Shown in pieces: positions 9,705-22,379 of a stretch of 64,000 bases of DNA. Under the pieces are notes generated by a model, which saw nothing but the letters and a program-made list of their open reading frames with translations, had not been told where the DNA came from and ran no database searches. The stretch lies in assembly GCA_963930645.1 (NCBI GenBank), contig OZ005648.1, forward strand, positions 243,327,436 through 243,391,435, read 5' to 3'. Origin of the DNA: Salticus scenicus. Its lineage: Eukaryota; Arthropoda; Arachnida; Araneae; Salticidae. Every line of letters begins with the position of its first letter. The stretch's first letter is position 1. Made by a program: the position numbers and the translations under genes.

Positions 9705-11690
9705 CAGCAAATAGTAAATGCTAGTATATCTCGATTAAATAATTATCCTCTTTATGTTAAACGTAAATCAACTACCTTAGTTGAAAACTCTAATGGTGAT
9801 TTCAAGAGAAATGTCAAACTTTTAATTGTAGATAATGTAACAGATCTTACTACATTGTCAAAACCATTGAATATGGAAAAAGTGTATTTCTCAGGAAATA
9901 TTTCTTATGTTGAATTGAAAGGAATTGGGAAATAATTATACTATTGCAAACAGAATCTGATAATCTTATAAAACGAATGAATAGAGAGAATTACTTATAT
10001 ACAGATTATTGTAAAACTTTAAAGAGTTATTTAAGTGAAAGAATAATTGAGAAAGTGTTACATTTAGCCGAGCCAGAGAAAAAACCCTTGTGTTATTTAC
10101 CTCATCAAATCATTCTAAGAAAAGAGTGTATTACGAGAAAAATGAGGATTACTTTCGGTGCAAGTTCACATGAACAAGGATAGCTATCATTAAATGATTT
10201 TTTACAAAATCTGAATCCAAATATATTTGATTTGTTGATTTATTTTCGATTGTACAAAATTGCCTTCCTGGCAGACATTGAGAAAGCTTTTTTTCAGATT
10301 TCTTTATGCGAAAGAGACAGATATGCTGTTCGAGTTTTCTTTATTCATAAGATGAATCGTATACAGGTGTATAAATAAAAAAAAAATTGGTTTCAATACA
10401 AACCATTTTTCATTGTATATAACACATAGAATGATTCCGGAAGGACTTTCTTATGACAGTGCAAACACTTCATAAATGTTTCTATGTAGATGATCTTATT
10501 ACTGGCAGTGATGACGTTCCATCTACTTTTGAAATTTCAACAACTACTGCGAATACAATGAAAGATGCTGGAAAATCATTAAGAAAATGGATCTCAAATT
10601 CGGAAAAGTTTATGAAAGAATTGTAAACAGTACATTTTAAACAGTTGCGTTCAGAAGATTTAAAAAACAGATTACATCGTGTTCTTGGGTTTCTGTGGGA
10701 TCCATGTAAAGATTATTTGTCTTTGGAAATTTACAATCTTCTAGATTTCCTCTAATGTGAAAGAAATACCAAACTGTTTCGGTTAAGAGCTGCAGGAACA
10801 CCCTTTTTCCCACTTGGACTTGTGACACATTTTACAGTTCGTTACAAAAGTTTATTCCAAGCGATCTAATTGCCAAAAAGTCCCGTGGAGCGAAGTGTTA
10901 TCTCCTGATATTAGTGAGAAATGGATACAGTGGTGTAGAGAAGCCCCACAACTTAAAAGTTTAAGAGTTTCCCGATATGTATTAGATCCATTCATAAATG
11001 AGCGCGAAGAATTGGAGATACCTACCTTTTCAGATGCTAGTCCTAAAGCGCATATGAAGCAGCTGTGTTCAATACGTTGAACCTGGCAGACATCGTCTTG
11101 ATTAACATTGTAGCTTCAAAATCTAGAAAGCTCCTTTAAACAAAGTTTCACTTTCAAGACTTGAGCTTATGGGTGTTTTGCTTCCTGCGACATTAGAAAA
11201 ACATGTGAAGAAAGTCATCGATAGAAAACGACACTCTACATGTTTTCTCTGGTCTGATTTCTTGATTACTATATTGGATTCAAAGCATAAGTAAAATGTG
11301 AAAAAATTGTCGTCAATCGTGTGAAAAAGGTTCAATCATTGACAATTGAGTGTACAGTCGTACACAGCATCACTTTCCAGGTAAGCGCAAACCAGCCTAT
11401 AAACTTACTCGCGATGTATATTTTACGACTCCTAAAAACAATCATGTGTGGTGAACAGGTCCTGCCTTCCTGAGAAAATAGTTTCTTAGCCTACAGAACT
11501 GATAATTGATAAGAATGTGTACTCTAAGGAACTGAGAATTTTTTTTTATTTTGAAAATGATGACGTTACAGTGACTTTGAGCATTTCACCAAATTCTGAC
11601 TTTGTAACTTACCTTCTTAATATGAGTGATAATTTTATGAATGTTTTACGAGTATTAATTTTCTTTTCAGTTTCATTCATAATGTAAGGA
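9705..11690 (+). pseudogene. pol: BEL/Pao retrotransposon pol, decayed
   Basis: Reading across several frames gives the BEL/Pao order. An upstream block (9944-10183) reads YTDYCKTL, YLSERIIEKV, CYLPHQIILRKE and FGASSHEQG. RT motif A follows as FLADIEKAFFQI (Asp near 10274), and motif C as FYVDDLITG (YVDD at 10483-10494). Then come GFLWDPCKDYLSLE, RAAGTPFFPLGL, PDISEKWIQWCREAPQL and the RNase H-like FSDAS (about 11028-11042). The tail to about 11690 continues with NVYSKELR-like text. The gap between motifs A and C is only ~70 codons, shorter than expected, suggesting an internal deletion. Multiple stops and frameshifts make it non-functional. No gag, integrase core or LTRs are seen; 5' and 3' limits are approximate. 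Confidence 0.87.
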
Positions 11691-11747
11691 ATCCAGATAA
11701 TAAACGATTAGAACATCTGATTCCAGAAGAATCTTTTTTTTTTCTTT

Positions 11748-12510
11748 TTTTGAAGTGAAAACTTCTTTAAGCGAGTTGAGCACTTTTGGGTGAACAAAAA
11801 TCATAAAATTCGCGTCATCGTCAGCGAAGGTTTTCGATTTGAAAGGAAAACTTCTTTAGGCGCGTTGAAAACTTTTGGGTGAACAAAAATCATGAAACTC
11901 ACGTCATCGTCAGCGAAGGCTTTCCATGAGAATCGAAAGTGGAATTCGAGATTTCAGCTGATTTAAACGTTTTGAGTTGTCCTGAATGGGTTTTCTTTTG
12001 TATCTCAGCTACTAATTAAAATAATTTCATAAGTAATACATCATTAGAAAGCTTTGTTGATTTGGAATAGAACAGTAGATTACAGAAATTTCTACCGCCA
12101 GATGGCGCTGTAATATTTTAAAATTTCAATATTTCAAATTCTAATTATGATTAAATTATTTTTAATACATCATTCGAAAGATATTTCAAAGTTCTTTTAT
12201 ATTATCGAAAGTTGAATTCGAGATTTCACCTGATTTACAAGTTTTGGGATGTCCTGAATCGGTGTTTTTTTGTATCTTAGCTATTACTTAAAATAATTTC
12301 ACAATTAATCAATATTTTTACCTAATATAAGGCTTAGTTCATTTAATTTGGGTAGCTACAAATATTGTGCCGAATCATATAATACAGATCATAAACACTT
12401 CTTTACAAACCAAAAATAATTCGAAAATAATAATTTAATAGCTCGACGATATAATTCACAAGTTACTTAGTTTTCAATTCTATCCAAACACTGCTTTGAT
12501 TTTTTTTCAT
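11748..12510 (+). repeat. Dispersed ~750-bp repeat, copy A
   Basis: Matches 46990-47740 along its length in the same orientation, from 'GAAGTGAAAACTT' to 'AAACACTGCTTTGA'. It has internal structure: a ~91-bp unit containing TTTTGGGTGAACAAAAATCA and CATCGTCAGCGAAGG occurs twice. A ~280-bp unit beginning 'ATCGAAAGTkGAATTCGAGAT' is then partly duplicated. No coding content; class unknown. Confidence 0.8.
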
Positions 12511-13849
12511 TAACATTTCAAAAAACTAGAAAAGAAAAACTAAATAAAAAAAAATATGTATAGAAAAAATAGCCATAATATTGCATGAATCGCCTTCAAG
12601 AAACAGTTACATACTACAGAAAGGCATTAAAGAAATATGCCTTTGAAAGTAAACAACATCAATAAATAAAGAAAAAAAGTTTCGATTAAAAAAATGAAAC
12701 TCATTATGCAGAATGAAATTTGTAACAGCTTGAACAAGAAAAGTATTTAAATATTTTTTATTTTTTTTTTAAATTTGAAAAAAATGTTTACCATATATAT
12801 ATAATTTTGAAAATAAAGATAAGTATGATTAACAGTTACGAATGAAATTATGATTTCAAGTCTAGTGGGAAATATCCAATCACTTAAATGCCATACATTT
12901 AGAAAATATATTCACATATTAATAAGGTTTTCACATTTCTTCATATTTTTTAATTCTTTTTACTATTGTTTGCCTTTTTTTTTTTTTTTTTAAACGTTTT
13001 ACATTCTTCTATATGTAGACGAAAAATGTTGTATTTATTAATGTTTCGTTTTCGTTTTGGTTCACACATTTTGAGATATGCTGAACAGGATTTGAACATT
13101 TTTAGATATTGTCTGAAAATCTGTGTGTGCGTTACCAAAATTCCCATCACTGTATCACACAAAAGACTGTTATGTGTATTTGAAATCATACATAAATAGA
13201 TACTGATTCGATTTTGATTCTGCAGATGACATTACTACTGAAATTTTATTATTCACGAGAAAGCTTTATCTCAGCTGTAATTATATATATATATAAACAA
13301 AACATTATACATTAGATAGCTGGTATTAATATATATATATATGTTGATTTATTTCTGAGCATAGAATGTTATAGATAAAAGTTTTGTGATGACCACAATA
13401 TACTGTTTTTTCAATGGAAAATAAAGAAAAAAAGAAAAGAAACACGAATTAACCTTACTAATGCTTTTCATGATTTCATTTTAGAATTCTTTTATCATTT
13501 GCATTATCTGCACCATAATTATAATCTAATTTAAAAGCTTACACTCACATTTTTTCGTAGTTTAAAGAAAATATGTATTCAAAGTAAGAAACTTTATTCG
13601 AATGATTTTAGCGAAAAAACGTTCCAAGTACTTAAATACAATAATTAATTTTTGAATAAAAATATTTATACCACTTCTACTTAACTATTCATTTTGCAAA
13701 TTAACATAACTAAAGTAGGTTTAAATATTTTCCATAAGAATTTAATGCAAATATGATATGTGAAGTAATTTAATGTATTTAAAATAAATATGTTCAATAG
13801 AAAACCGGAAAAATAAATAAATAAATAAATAAAAATAAAAATAAATCAA
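12511..13849. other. No gene; low-complexity AT-rich DNA
   Basis: Opposed open frames at 12950-13199 arise from a long T tract and lack domain content. (TA)n near 13286-13345 and an (AAAT)n-like stretch at 13812-13845. Nothing else is supported. Confidence 0.45.
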
Positions 13850-15700
13850 ATCAAATACGAAAAATAATTTCTTAAAAATGCATTTCATTCCATTTCTTCT
13901 AGGCCTTCTGTTGTTTGTCATTATGGAAATCAAATACTTTATTTTACATTAGATTAACAACAAACAGAAACTTCAAAAAATTTCATTATATATATATATA
14001 TATATATATATATTTACATAAATGGAAACTAATAATGAAAAAACTACATACCACTGTCTTTCTTTTTTCTCTTGCTTAAAGTCCATAACTAGAAAAAAAA
14101 GAAAAAAAGAAAAAATACGGAAATTCTAAAGCATTGGTTTTTAATTACCTTTTTCAAATATTTGCTCAATGTATAAATTCTTTTCTAATCTTTGTTTAAA
14201 CAAGTTACAAATATACGTAAGAGTTTAAAAAATTGTCTTCGATTATACGTAAAATAACCCTCATGGAATTAATTAAAATTGCATTATTTGAAAAAATAGT
14301 CTTATAAATATACCAAAACATAACAAAGAATTAGAGTTTTATTATACGGAAAAATACGTTTCCAAATAGAGAAGAAAGAAGTCAGGATTTTCCATAATAA
14401 ATTTCAGTTATTCGCTATTTTTTTCAACAAAAGATATGTATGTAATAATGTATTTTATCCGAATTTAATTTCTTTTATCTTTTTCTGAAATATAACTTTG
14501 TTTGACAGAAACTAATACAAAACAAAAAAATTGTAAGATAATATATAAAAGCAAAACTGCATATTTCATAAGATAATACTTTTATACAATGTATAAAAAT
14601 ATATATTTATTTATATTTAATACAGTTTCTACAATATTTAAAAAAATAAATAAAGGAATTGTTAAAAAAAAAAAAAAAAAAGTGGTTCTCACAGATAAAA
14701 ATATTTTGCAGCTTTATGTGTACAGTATATATGTACATAAACTTATGTAACGTATTGTAATGTTATGTACAACATTAAGTATTAACGGATAAATGTACTT
14801 ATTAGTTACAGAAATTTACCCCTATGAAAGAAGAAAAATAAATTTCAAACAATTGCCATTTTTATACTCCATTGGATAACTTGAATTGCTTGTGCTGGGC
14901 TGTAAAATATTATTCATATCATGCGTCATTGAAAATTTTTAAATTCTCAGGATCATATAGTCATATTTAATAAAAAGAAAAAAAAAAGTTTAATTTTAAC
15001 ACGAAACACACTGAAGTTGTTTCACCTTAAAATTAAGTTAATTTTTGGGATCTAATACAATGGAAAGCATTAAATGTTTAAATTAAACAGAAATATAACT
15101 CACTAGAAAATATTTTGATTTCACAGAAACCATAAAAAACTGTAAAAATTTTTAATTTAAAACTAAATAACTAGGTAAATTTCAATGTGATAAAAGGTTG
15201 TTTCACTTTTTATATTAGTGTATCAAGCTTATTTCCCCAAACATAAGAATAGGGGCATGAGGAACATATAAAAACTTAGATTTTGTAATTAAAAAAAAAA
15301 AATCATTTTGCCATTTTTTTTTTTCGTGGTATGACATCGTTATATACTTTTTTTAAAACATTCTTAATTTCCACTATATTCAATGGAGGAAAAGTAAGAG
15401 TTTTGTAAAAGTAATTCAGCTTCCACTTTTCGATGGATTTACATGTTTTGAAATATCCAGAATACGATTTATTCATTTTTAAGAAATGTCTGTGTATGGG
15501 ACAAAAATTAGGTTGCAATTTTGGGTGAAAACAAATAAAAGAATTTGATTGGAAATTACATGTAATTGTATCCTGACATAAATTATTGCTTATCAACGTT
15601 TAATGCAAATCGTTTAACATTTGGCGCTGCTATTCCGTTTAATTATTAACTTTTAATATGGTGATATCAGACAAAATTTTATATAAATGAACATAACAAG
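13850..15700. repeat. Segmental duplication, copy 1 part a (partner 35465-38420)
   Basis: Collinear, same-orientation similarity to 35465-38420. Anchors include ACTTTATTTTACATTAGATTA (13937 / 35533 region), TTTGCTCAATGTATAAATTC (14161 / 35762) and CTCATGGAATTAATTAAAAT (14261 / 35863). The 15225-15690 part is also a copy of the dispersed repeat at 2690-3300. No convincing coding signal in either copy. Pal-MITEs 6 and 7 are absent here, so they entered the partner after duplication. Confidence 0.8.
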
Positions 15701-15719
15701 ACTTACGTTCAACTTTGTA

Positions 15720-15723
15720 AAAT

Positions 15724-15754
<31 letters not shown>

Positions 15755-15810
15755 ATAGCAATAATATACCAGTAGACATTTTCATATGTACAAGCGTCGC
15801 TTCTTTTCAT

Positions 15811-15842
<32 letters not shown>
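15720..15842. repeat. Microsatellites: (TA)n and (CA)n/A tract
   Basis: 15727-15750 is (TA)n, and 15812-15842 is a CA run passing into a long A tract. Confidence 0.85.
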
Positions 15843-15844
<2 letters not shown>

Positions 15845-15899
15845 ACTAAGATGTCGACTGTGGAGCACAAAACTCTCTTTATTTTTACATTTGGTTTTA

Positions 15900-16694
15900 C
15901 ACTTCTCAACGATGAAAATCGTCTTTATTCATCAGGGAAAATAAATATAATAAATGATAATACTAATAAATGATAATACTAATAAATAATTTGTAATACG
16001 TGAATTTATACAGGAAAATATGGAAGGTAGTTTCATGGTGACCAAAACAGACTAATTTAACTTGGAAGAGTGTGACAAATAGGAAGTATTTAACGAACGA
16101 TTGCGAAAATAAAAACAATCTGATGATTACACTTTGAGGAAAACACTATCAAAAACACACTTTTGTGTTACTAAATAACGTTTGGTTGTTACACTATATT
16201 TTTTTCAGAGTATAAAGATGTCAAAGTCTTTGTACTTAAACAAGTAATGCTTTTTTGTTTTTTAATGAGACATTTCACAAGTTATATAACGGGTGATTTT
16301 AAATGTAAAGAAACAAAAACGAGTAACATACACTCGGTAACAAAAGTGTCCGAACACTAGCAAAATTTCCTATGCAAAAAAAAAAAAAAAATACTTCATA
16401 TGGTTTTGTTAAATAAATCCTTGTCGAATCCTGTTCTTAGACAGTCTAAGAACAGGATTCGATAAGTATTTATTTAACAAAACCGTATGAAGTGAACTTT
16501 TTTACATAGGAATTTTTGCTAGTGTTCGGACACTTTTGTTACTGACTGTATTTAAAAATAAACAATTCAATTAGAACGTAATATGGTGATATATATATTT
16601 CCATGGTTTATCAGATATTATGTAAAATCAAAGTTTTCAGCAAAACTAACATTTATTATAAAAACTTTTTGTCAACTTAGTTTTCTTTACAATA

Positions 16695-16753
<59 letters not shown>

Positions 16754-17500
16754 TTAAATTCTTCTTTTAATTTAATTTAATTTAATTTAACTTTTGAAAA
16801 TTTTAAGTAATTCAAGTAAAATTTGATCGAAATACAAATGTATTAAAATTCATCGTTTAAATTTCTGAAACATTTCATAAATAGAGGATATACTCAACAT
16901 ATCACATTATTTTTCATTTCTAGCGCCTCAGGCTCTAAAATTCTTGTGTACATTTTATCTTTTAATCCCAAAAGGAAAATCCCTATTTCTGCTTTTGATA
17001 TAATTTTACAATACCAAAATAGAAAACATGTAAAATAAATAAAAAATACAAGATGAGAAAAAACAAAGAAACAACATTTTATAAAATATCTTATTTTGAG
17101 TAAAGTTTAAAAATCCATATTTCATTTATTTGTTTGTTTTTATTTATGAGATGGATTATGTGTGTTATCTTATGAGCTATTCGGATATTGAACTCTATGA
17201 AAAATACATCCTCCAAAGAGAAATAAAGCATGATTTCTTTAAAGAAATAAAACGGAATATATATCTCCATTACATTTTTAGAATATTTATTTTATTTATT
17301 ATATAAAAAGAAACGACAGTATTTCCCAATCGAAATTCATGCTCTTTTCTTTCTACAAGAAAGTAAAATAACATGTAAATATTATAATAGACATTGTCAT
17401 TTAAATTTAAAATCCATGATTTTTCGATATAAACATTTTTTTTCTTTGTATTTGTGTTTGTGCGTGCTTATTTAGACAGTGATCGATGAAATTAATATCT
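15900..17500. repeat. Segmental duplication, copy 1 part b (partners 46370-46750 and 48480-49370)
   Basis: 16160-16310 aligns with 46575-46745 ('ACACrCTTTTGTG...GTCAAAGTCTTTGTACT'-like text). 16560-17480 aligns with 48480-49370; anchors are 'TTTTTCATTTCTAGCG' (16910 / 48773) and AATCCCAAAAGGAAA (16963 / 48826). Order and orientation are preserved. Pal-MITE copy 2 (16331-16548) and a (TA)27 tract at 16697-16751 are additions in this copy. The conserved blocks show indels that break any reading frame, so they look non-coding. Confidence 0.8.
16331..16548. mobile_element. pal-MITE copy 2
   Basis: ~218 bp, starting CACTCGGTAACAAAAGTG (one change from the consensus CAGTCGG) and ending CACTTTTGTTACTGACTG, flanked by TA on both sides. 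Both arms carry the CTTCATAyGG variant, so they match one another. The centre is the GTCGAATCCTGTTCTTAGAC palindrome. Confidence 0.88.
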
Positions 17501-18087
17501 AATCCGTGACATTATGCATACGTCACAAAATATTAAAAAATAATTTCAGAACATTAAATAGTAGAAATATTTTAGTAACAGATGCAATTTAAAGTAGAAA
17601 TGTTTCTGTTGCTTTGAAATAATACCCTTTTGCTGTGTTACATTCTAAAACAACTCGATTATTTACTGTGGAATTTCATGGAATGAACTTTTTGGATTCC
17701 TCATACTTTAAATCAGGGATAGTAGACTCGGCCCTTACGCCTCATAGCCGGCGTTCCAGCTTTAATAGATTTTGTAAAATACTGAAGAACTTTCCTTCTT
17801 TTAAATTTAATTCACAATTTAAAAACAATTAAATTGAAAAATGCCTCGTTATTATATAATTAACTGCACCTATGTTTTATAAAGTTTATGTAAAGCAATG
17901 TTATTTCCTTACTTTACAAATTATCATTTCTTATGGAATGGTGGGCAATTAGAAATTTTTACTACAAAAAGACGTATCAAAGTGGGCGGTAAGTATAAAA
18001 ATTTTGACTACCCCCTGCTTTAAATGCTAAAAATCATCGGAAAGCCGAGGTAGAAATTTTCAGTAATATCCGTTATTTAATAGTATG
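17501..18087. other. No gene seen
   Basis: AT-rich sequence without recognisable coding content; the 17635-17832 frame has no identifiable domain. 18076-18087 (TTTAATAGTATG) is the left target duplication of the following SINE. Confidence 0.45.
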
Positions 18088-18403
18088 GTTGGTTGGTTGG
18101 GTTTTACGTCGCACCAGTGCTGCGCAGATGGGCAATTATTGACGGTCTGGGACTTACCCCTAGAGATGGTCTGGAGACATGCCATCGTAATTTTGATCCC
18201 TCACGGAAGGGATGACTCTCCCGCTTTAGTGATCCCCAGAGGTATAATTTTTGATGGGAACATGGAGGAAATTGCGGCCACGACAGATTTTACGTGCACC
18301 AGCCACCATTAGTGCACACGACGGTCTTTGGCCGACTCGAGTACCGAACCCGCAATCTTCCAATTACGAGGCCGGCGCTCTACCGACTGGGCTACCGCGG
18401 CCC
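18088..18403 (-). mobile_element. tRNA-derived SINE with perfect 12-bp target duplication
   Basis: Read on the minus strand from 18403, the head is tRNA-like. Its A box is TAGCCCAGTCGGTAGAGCG and its B box is GGGTTCGGTACTC, with about 35 bp between them. The body ends at the 5' side of the plus strand in GTGCGACGTAAAACCC and an (AACC)n tail. TTTAATAGTATG at 18076-18087 is repeated exactly at 18404-18415, so the insertion limits are firm and the event is probably young. A related tail occurs near 60583. The plus-strand open frame inside it is fortuitous. Confidence 0.92.
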
Positions 18404-18709
18404 TTTAATAGTATGATGGAGATCTAAGACATGCGTTTCATACAGTGTGAAACACTCTGAATTTAACTAAAATTCGGACCGCTACATAAAGATTTCTTTT
18501 TATTATTATAGTGAGATTACTAGCGCAATTATTGCTTCCGCTTCGGATTTTCATTTTTACTTGCGTTTATATAATTTCTTACCAGCATAGTCTATAACAT
18601 CACAAAGATTTCTTCTATTGGGGAATTATGAACTTAACTTTTTTCTTCAGATTGCATATAGTTCTTCTTCTCATTTACGATATATTTGATAGGAAGAAAA
18701 AAATCTTTA

Positions 18710-18922
18710 CAGTCGACAGCAAAATTATCCGAGCACTAGTAAAAATTCCTATATAAAAAAAGGACACTTAATACTATTTTGTTAAATAAATACTTGTCGA
18801 ATCCTGTTCTTAGACAGACTAATAACAAGATTCGACAAGGATTTATTTAACAAATCAGTATTAAGTGTACCTTTTTTATATAGGAATTTTTGCTAGTGCT
18901 CGGGTACTTTTGAAGCCGACTG
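18710..18922. mobile_element. pal-MITE copy 3 (CGACAGC/GCAGC subfamily)
   Basis: 213 bp between TA dinucleotides, starting CAGTCGACAGCAAAATTATC and ending ...TTTTGAAGCCGACTG. Both arms carry TTAATACT and GAGCACTAG rather than TTCATAC and GAACACTAG, so the subfamily differences appear on both sides of the hairpin. Confidence 0.85.
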
Positions 18923-19342
18923 TACATGTCTTAGAGTAGTGTTAATTAAAAAAAAATGTTTTGTATAAACATATACATAGAGAATTTTTTGTAAAAGTTA
19001 AAAGAACAATAAATTATGTTCAAATTACTGTTTTTATTTGATTTATATTTATTTTCATTTTGTTTACACTGTCATAAATATATATTGACAATGCAAGTTT
19101 CATGCATATATAATCTTAAAAACAAATAATTGTTTAAATCAATGCAATTATTTCTAAAAATAAAAATGAACAAATTTAAACATTTGTTTTATTAACAATA
19201 ATTTTAAATGCCTTGTGGTAACAGGATTAGTGTTTATATAGTTTTCAAAAGGCAAAATTTGTAGATATGTAATTTATGAAACTGTCAAAATTTTTTTATT
19301 TTACAATAGTACGTTAACGTTGATATTGATCCCACACATAAC

Positions 19343-19344
<2 letters not shown>

Positions 19345-19414
<70 letters not shown>

Positions 19415-19450
19415 GAGTTGGACAAAATAATGAAAACACTTTCAACCTTT
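19345..19450 (+). mobile_element. (TA)n followed by a Tc1-like terminal repeat
   Basis: 19345-19411 is (TA)n. Immediately after a TA comes CAGGAGTTGGACAAAATAAT and GAAAACAC, which resembles a widespread arthropod Tc1-type terminus. Downstream to about 19620 some basic residues on the minus or plus strand could derive from a transposase, but no matching opposite end was found. A solo or truncated element end. Confidence 0.5.
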
Positions 19451-19899
19451 TTATGTTTTGTCGAATATCTAAAAAAAAAAAAATACTTAACGTTTTGTTC
19501 TTGAATTTTGGGAAAAAGGAAAACATGTCTTTAATTATATTTTTCAGTAAAAATATTGTCAGGAAGGCCCATAGCGGACGAACAACAAATATAATAAGGT
19601 AAAACATATTTGTAATTACACTGTACCTGGAAGTATGTCGATTTATCTGCAAATTTTAATATGGTAATAAATGTTATGTTTTATATGTGTGCAGAGTTTC
19701 GTGAAAATAAATAGCTTTAATATTTAAAGAGTTATGTAAAATAATATAAAGTTTATGTTAACTATTTATAAATATTTTAATAAAAAATGCAAAAATCTTT
19801 CGCATGTTTTTACTTTATAGCTCTAAAGGTTTTTCTCCAAATTTCATGAAACTTTTATAAACTATGTAGTATAACAATAAACAATTAGAAATCCTTTTT

Positions 19900-20960
19900 C
19901 TATATGGAAAGCAAAATGACCAGAATCACTTCCTCTACATAATGCTTCCAAATTAATTACTTTCACTTAATCAATATCATTTTTTTTCACCAGAAATAGT
20001 GCAAATTAAAGTTATCTTTATTTCCATACTACAAATACATAAATAAATAAAATAAAATAAAATAAAATAAATAATAATAATAATAATAAATATTAACTAT
20101 TAATTATTTGGCGCAATCTATGCTCTTATATTACGACGATTGTATCGAAAATTATTAATAGAAAATTTAAAGAAAAATAATGATTCATTTGAGAATAATA
20201 ATGATAATAATAATAATAATAAAATACGTAATCCATTCAATGAAAGAACATTTTTTATAATACTTTTTTATTAATAATTATAAATTAAATTCATTATGTA
20301 ATTAATTTCGCATGGTCAGTTTTTATAACATAAAGAATAATTAAGTATTTTTTCAGTTTTAACTTTCAGTATACTGATGATCATTCCAAAATTTCTCTCA
20401 CAAATCACCAAAACTGATGATAAGAAAAAACTTAATACTGTGATAAGAAAAAACTTAATTTACTTAAAACGTTATTAAATTACTTTGAATTATTTAAAAT
20501 GATAATTCCTTTAAACTTTTTTTTTGGAAAGTAATGATCATTTAATGATTTCCAGTTTCTTACTAATAAGAAATAAATGATGCAAAAGAAAATCGATTTC
20601 TCGTTTACCTGTAATGCTTTGAGGTAATGTCTGTATTTTGAGAAAATCTATTAACTATTTTTTTTTTAAGTTAGTTTCATTTGTATTAGAAGCATAATTT
20701 AATTTTATAAACTGTATTTAACACATTTCTTTGCTTTTATATCTGTAGATAATTATATTCGCAATTAATTACGAGAAAAAAAATATTAAACGATTCGTTA
20801 ATGTTGTTCATGGATTCCTATCAACTCTTGCTTCATCTTTTCTCTTTTCTTTTCTTTTTTTCTTTTCTTTTCTTTTTTTTTTCTTTTTTAAAATTTATCA
20901 AATGTTGGCAATACATTTTTAAAAAAAATTGCATTGCATGTAATAATCAAATTCGCTAAT
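19900..20960. repeat. Segmental duplication, copy 1 part c (partner 50850-51800)
   Basis: Collinear with 50850-51800. Anchors include 'AAAATCACTTC.TTTACATA', 'TTATGTAATTAAT' (20295 / 51190) and AAAGAAAATCGATTTCTC (20585 / 51456). Continues the order set by the two upstream duplicated parts. No coding signal. Confidence 0.78.
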
Positions 20961-22379
20961 AATTTTTAAAAACTTCTTTCAATATTTCACTTCCCTAAAG
21001 GGGGGGAAAAAGCAAAACCATTAGTTGTACTTATAAAAAATAAATAAATAAATAAATAAATAAATAAACTCTAGTAAAAGAAATTTTGGTTCAGTTGTTT
21101 ACCGTTATAATGGTACTTTTTTTTTTAATCTTAGGGTAATCTTCTTTAATTTTTTTTTAATCTTTATATTCTTTTATTTTTATACCTACTCCATAAAATG
21201 TATTCCAAACTATGAACATCCGTGCCTGAAACAGGAATCGAATTTGGTACCAAGCATCTGAAGGGCTAATATGGAATTTTTATGCATTATTTTATAAATA
21301 TATTTTTTCAATAATATTTAAAATATCTGACATGATATTTCTAGATAGGGTAACTATATAATAGTCGAAATTTGAGATGTATGGAAAGAATATTCTATTT
21401 AATAAACAACAGCATACATATTTTAAAAATTTAAAATAAGTTTTATATAAGAATCTGACGTTAACCTAGCGGCTTTCCATAACCCGGTCATCGCAAATAA
21501 TAAAAAACATATTATATTTTTTGCTAATTAAGAATAAATTTAAAACTTCTTTAACAATTTTATTCAAGTTAACTTTTATTTGAAAGTAAAAGCTATTTAT
21601 TCTTTCCAGTTTGTATAATGAGGATTTCGTCCGGAGGTAGGGGGGGGGGGGGATTTTGTCCTTCGAATCTAGGTTCGGGCAAGGATACTCACAATGTTTT
21701 GGAATCTATTTTAAGCCATATATTCTGCTTTCAATAGCCCAAGTATGCAATAAATGACTGTAGAGCGGTTGTCAATATATATATATATATATATATTTGA
21801 TAACATTCATATTTGAATAAGTAACACTGCGCTGCAAGGGAAAATAAAATGAGCCTTGAATCCATTTTTGCTGTTTCTTATGTAAAATGACTTTCTGAAT
21901 CCGAATATGACCCCAATTTTGCCCAATCACCCACCGTTTTCTGGGGATGCCACCTCTTTCCCCAATTGTAATAACTTTTCGGTAATTTTATGGTCATGAA
22001 TTTGATTTGGAGGGTAGAAAAGGATTATTTTAACGCTAAAAAACAAAAATATATAAGGTATAAGAAATAAGAAATAATAATAGATTAATGAAATATAGTA
22101 AATGTTATTTATAATTTCAGTGGCAAATAATCTTCCCCTTGCTTCGTATCCAGGAATTCATTTAGCAAAAGAATTTTCATGAATGGTATTGGGGCAGATT
22201 TTCGTACAGAGCAGTGTAATTGATGTTTTTCTAATTAGAAAACGTTATTAATTATGCTTGTTATTTCTTAAAATAGAAACGCAATATAAATAAAAATTTT
22301 CAGAGACCTTTATAAATAGAATTGCGTAATTCTTAAATTTCCATTCCATATTAAACATCATGCGCAGCAGCACGGCAGA
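20961..22379. other. No gene; repeats and low complexity
   Basis: (AAAT)n at 21040-21068, a G homopolymer near 21642-21653 and (TA)n at 21775-21797. Near 21745-21770 AAATGACTGTAGAGCGGTTG resembles the SINE-like motif also seen near 29085, 29260 and, inverted, 58660. 21880-21940 matches 50520-50575 in inverted orientation. Confidence 0.5.

Noticed and set aside
12950..13199. Opposed ~78-codon frames
   Set aside because: Driven by a long T tract; no recognisable protein.
14161..14260. Highly conserved ~60-bp block (TTTGCTCAATGTATAAATTC) as an exon
   Set aside because: Minus-strand frame is short, the two copies differ by an indel at its upstream edge, and the possible splice donor is not conserved; no third-position pattern.
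16910..17040. Candidate exon after TTTTTCATTTCTAG, conserved at 48773
   Set aside because: The paralogous copy has a frame-breaking 1-base indel and several non-synonymous changes; no consistent frame on either strand.
18085..18312. 75-codon plus-strand frame
   Set aside because: Lies inside a minus-strand SINE with firm target duplications.
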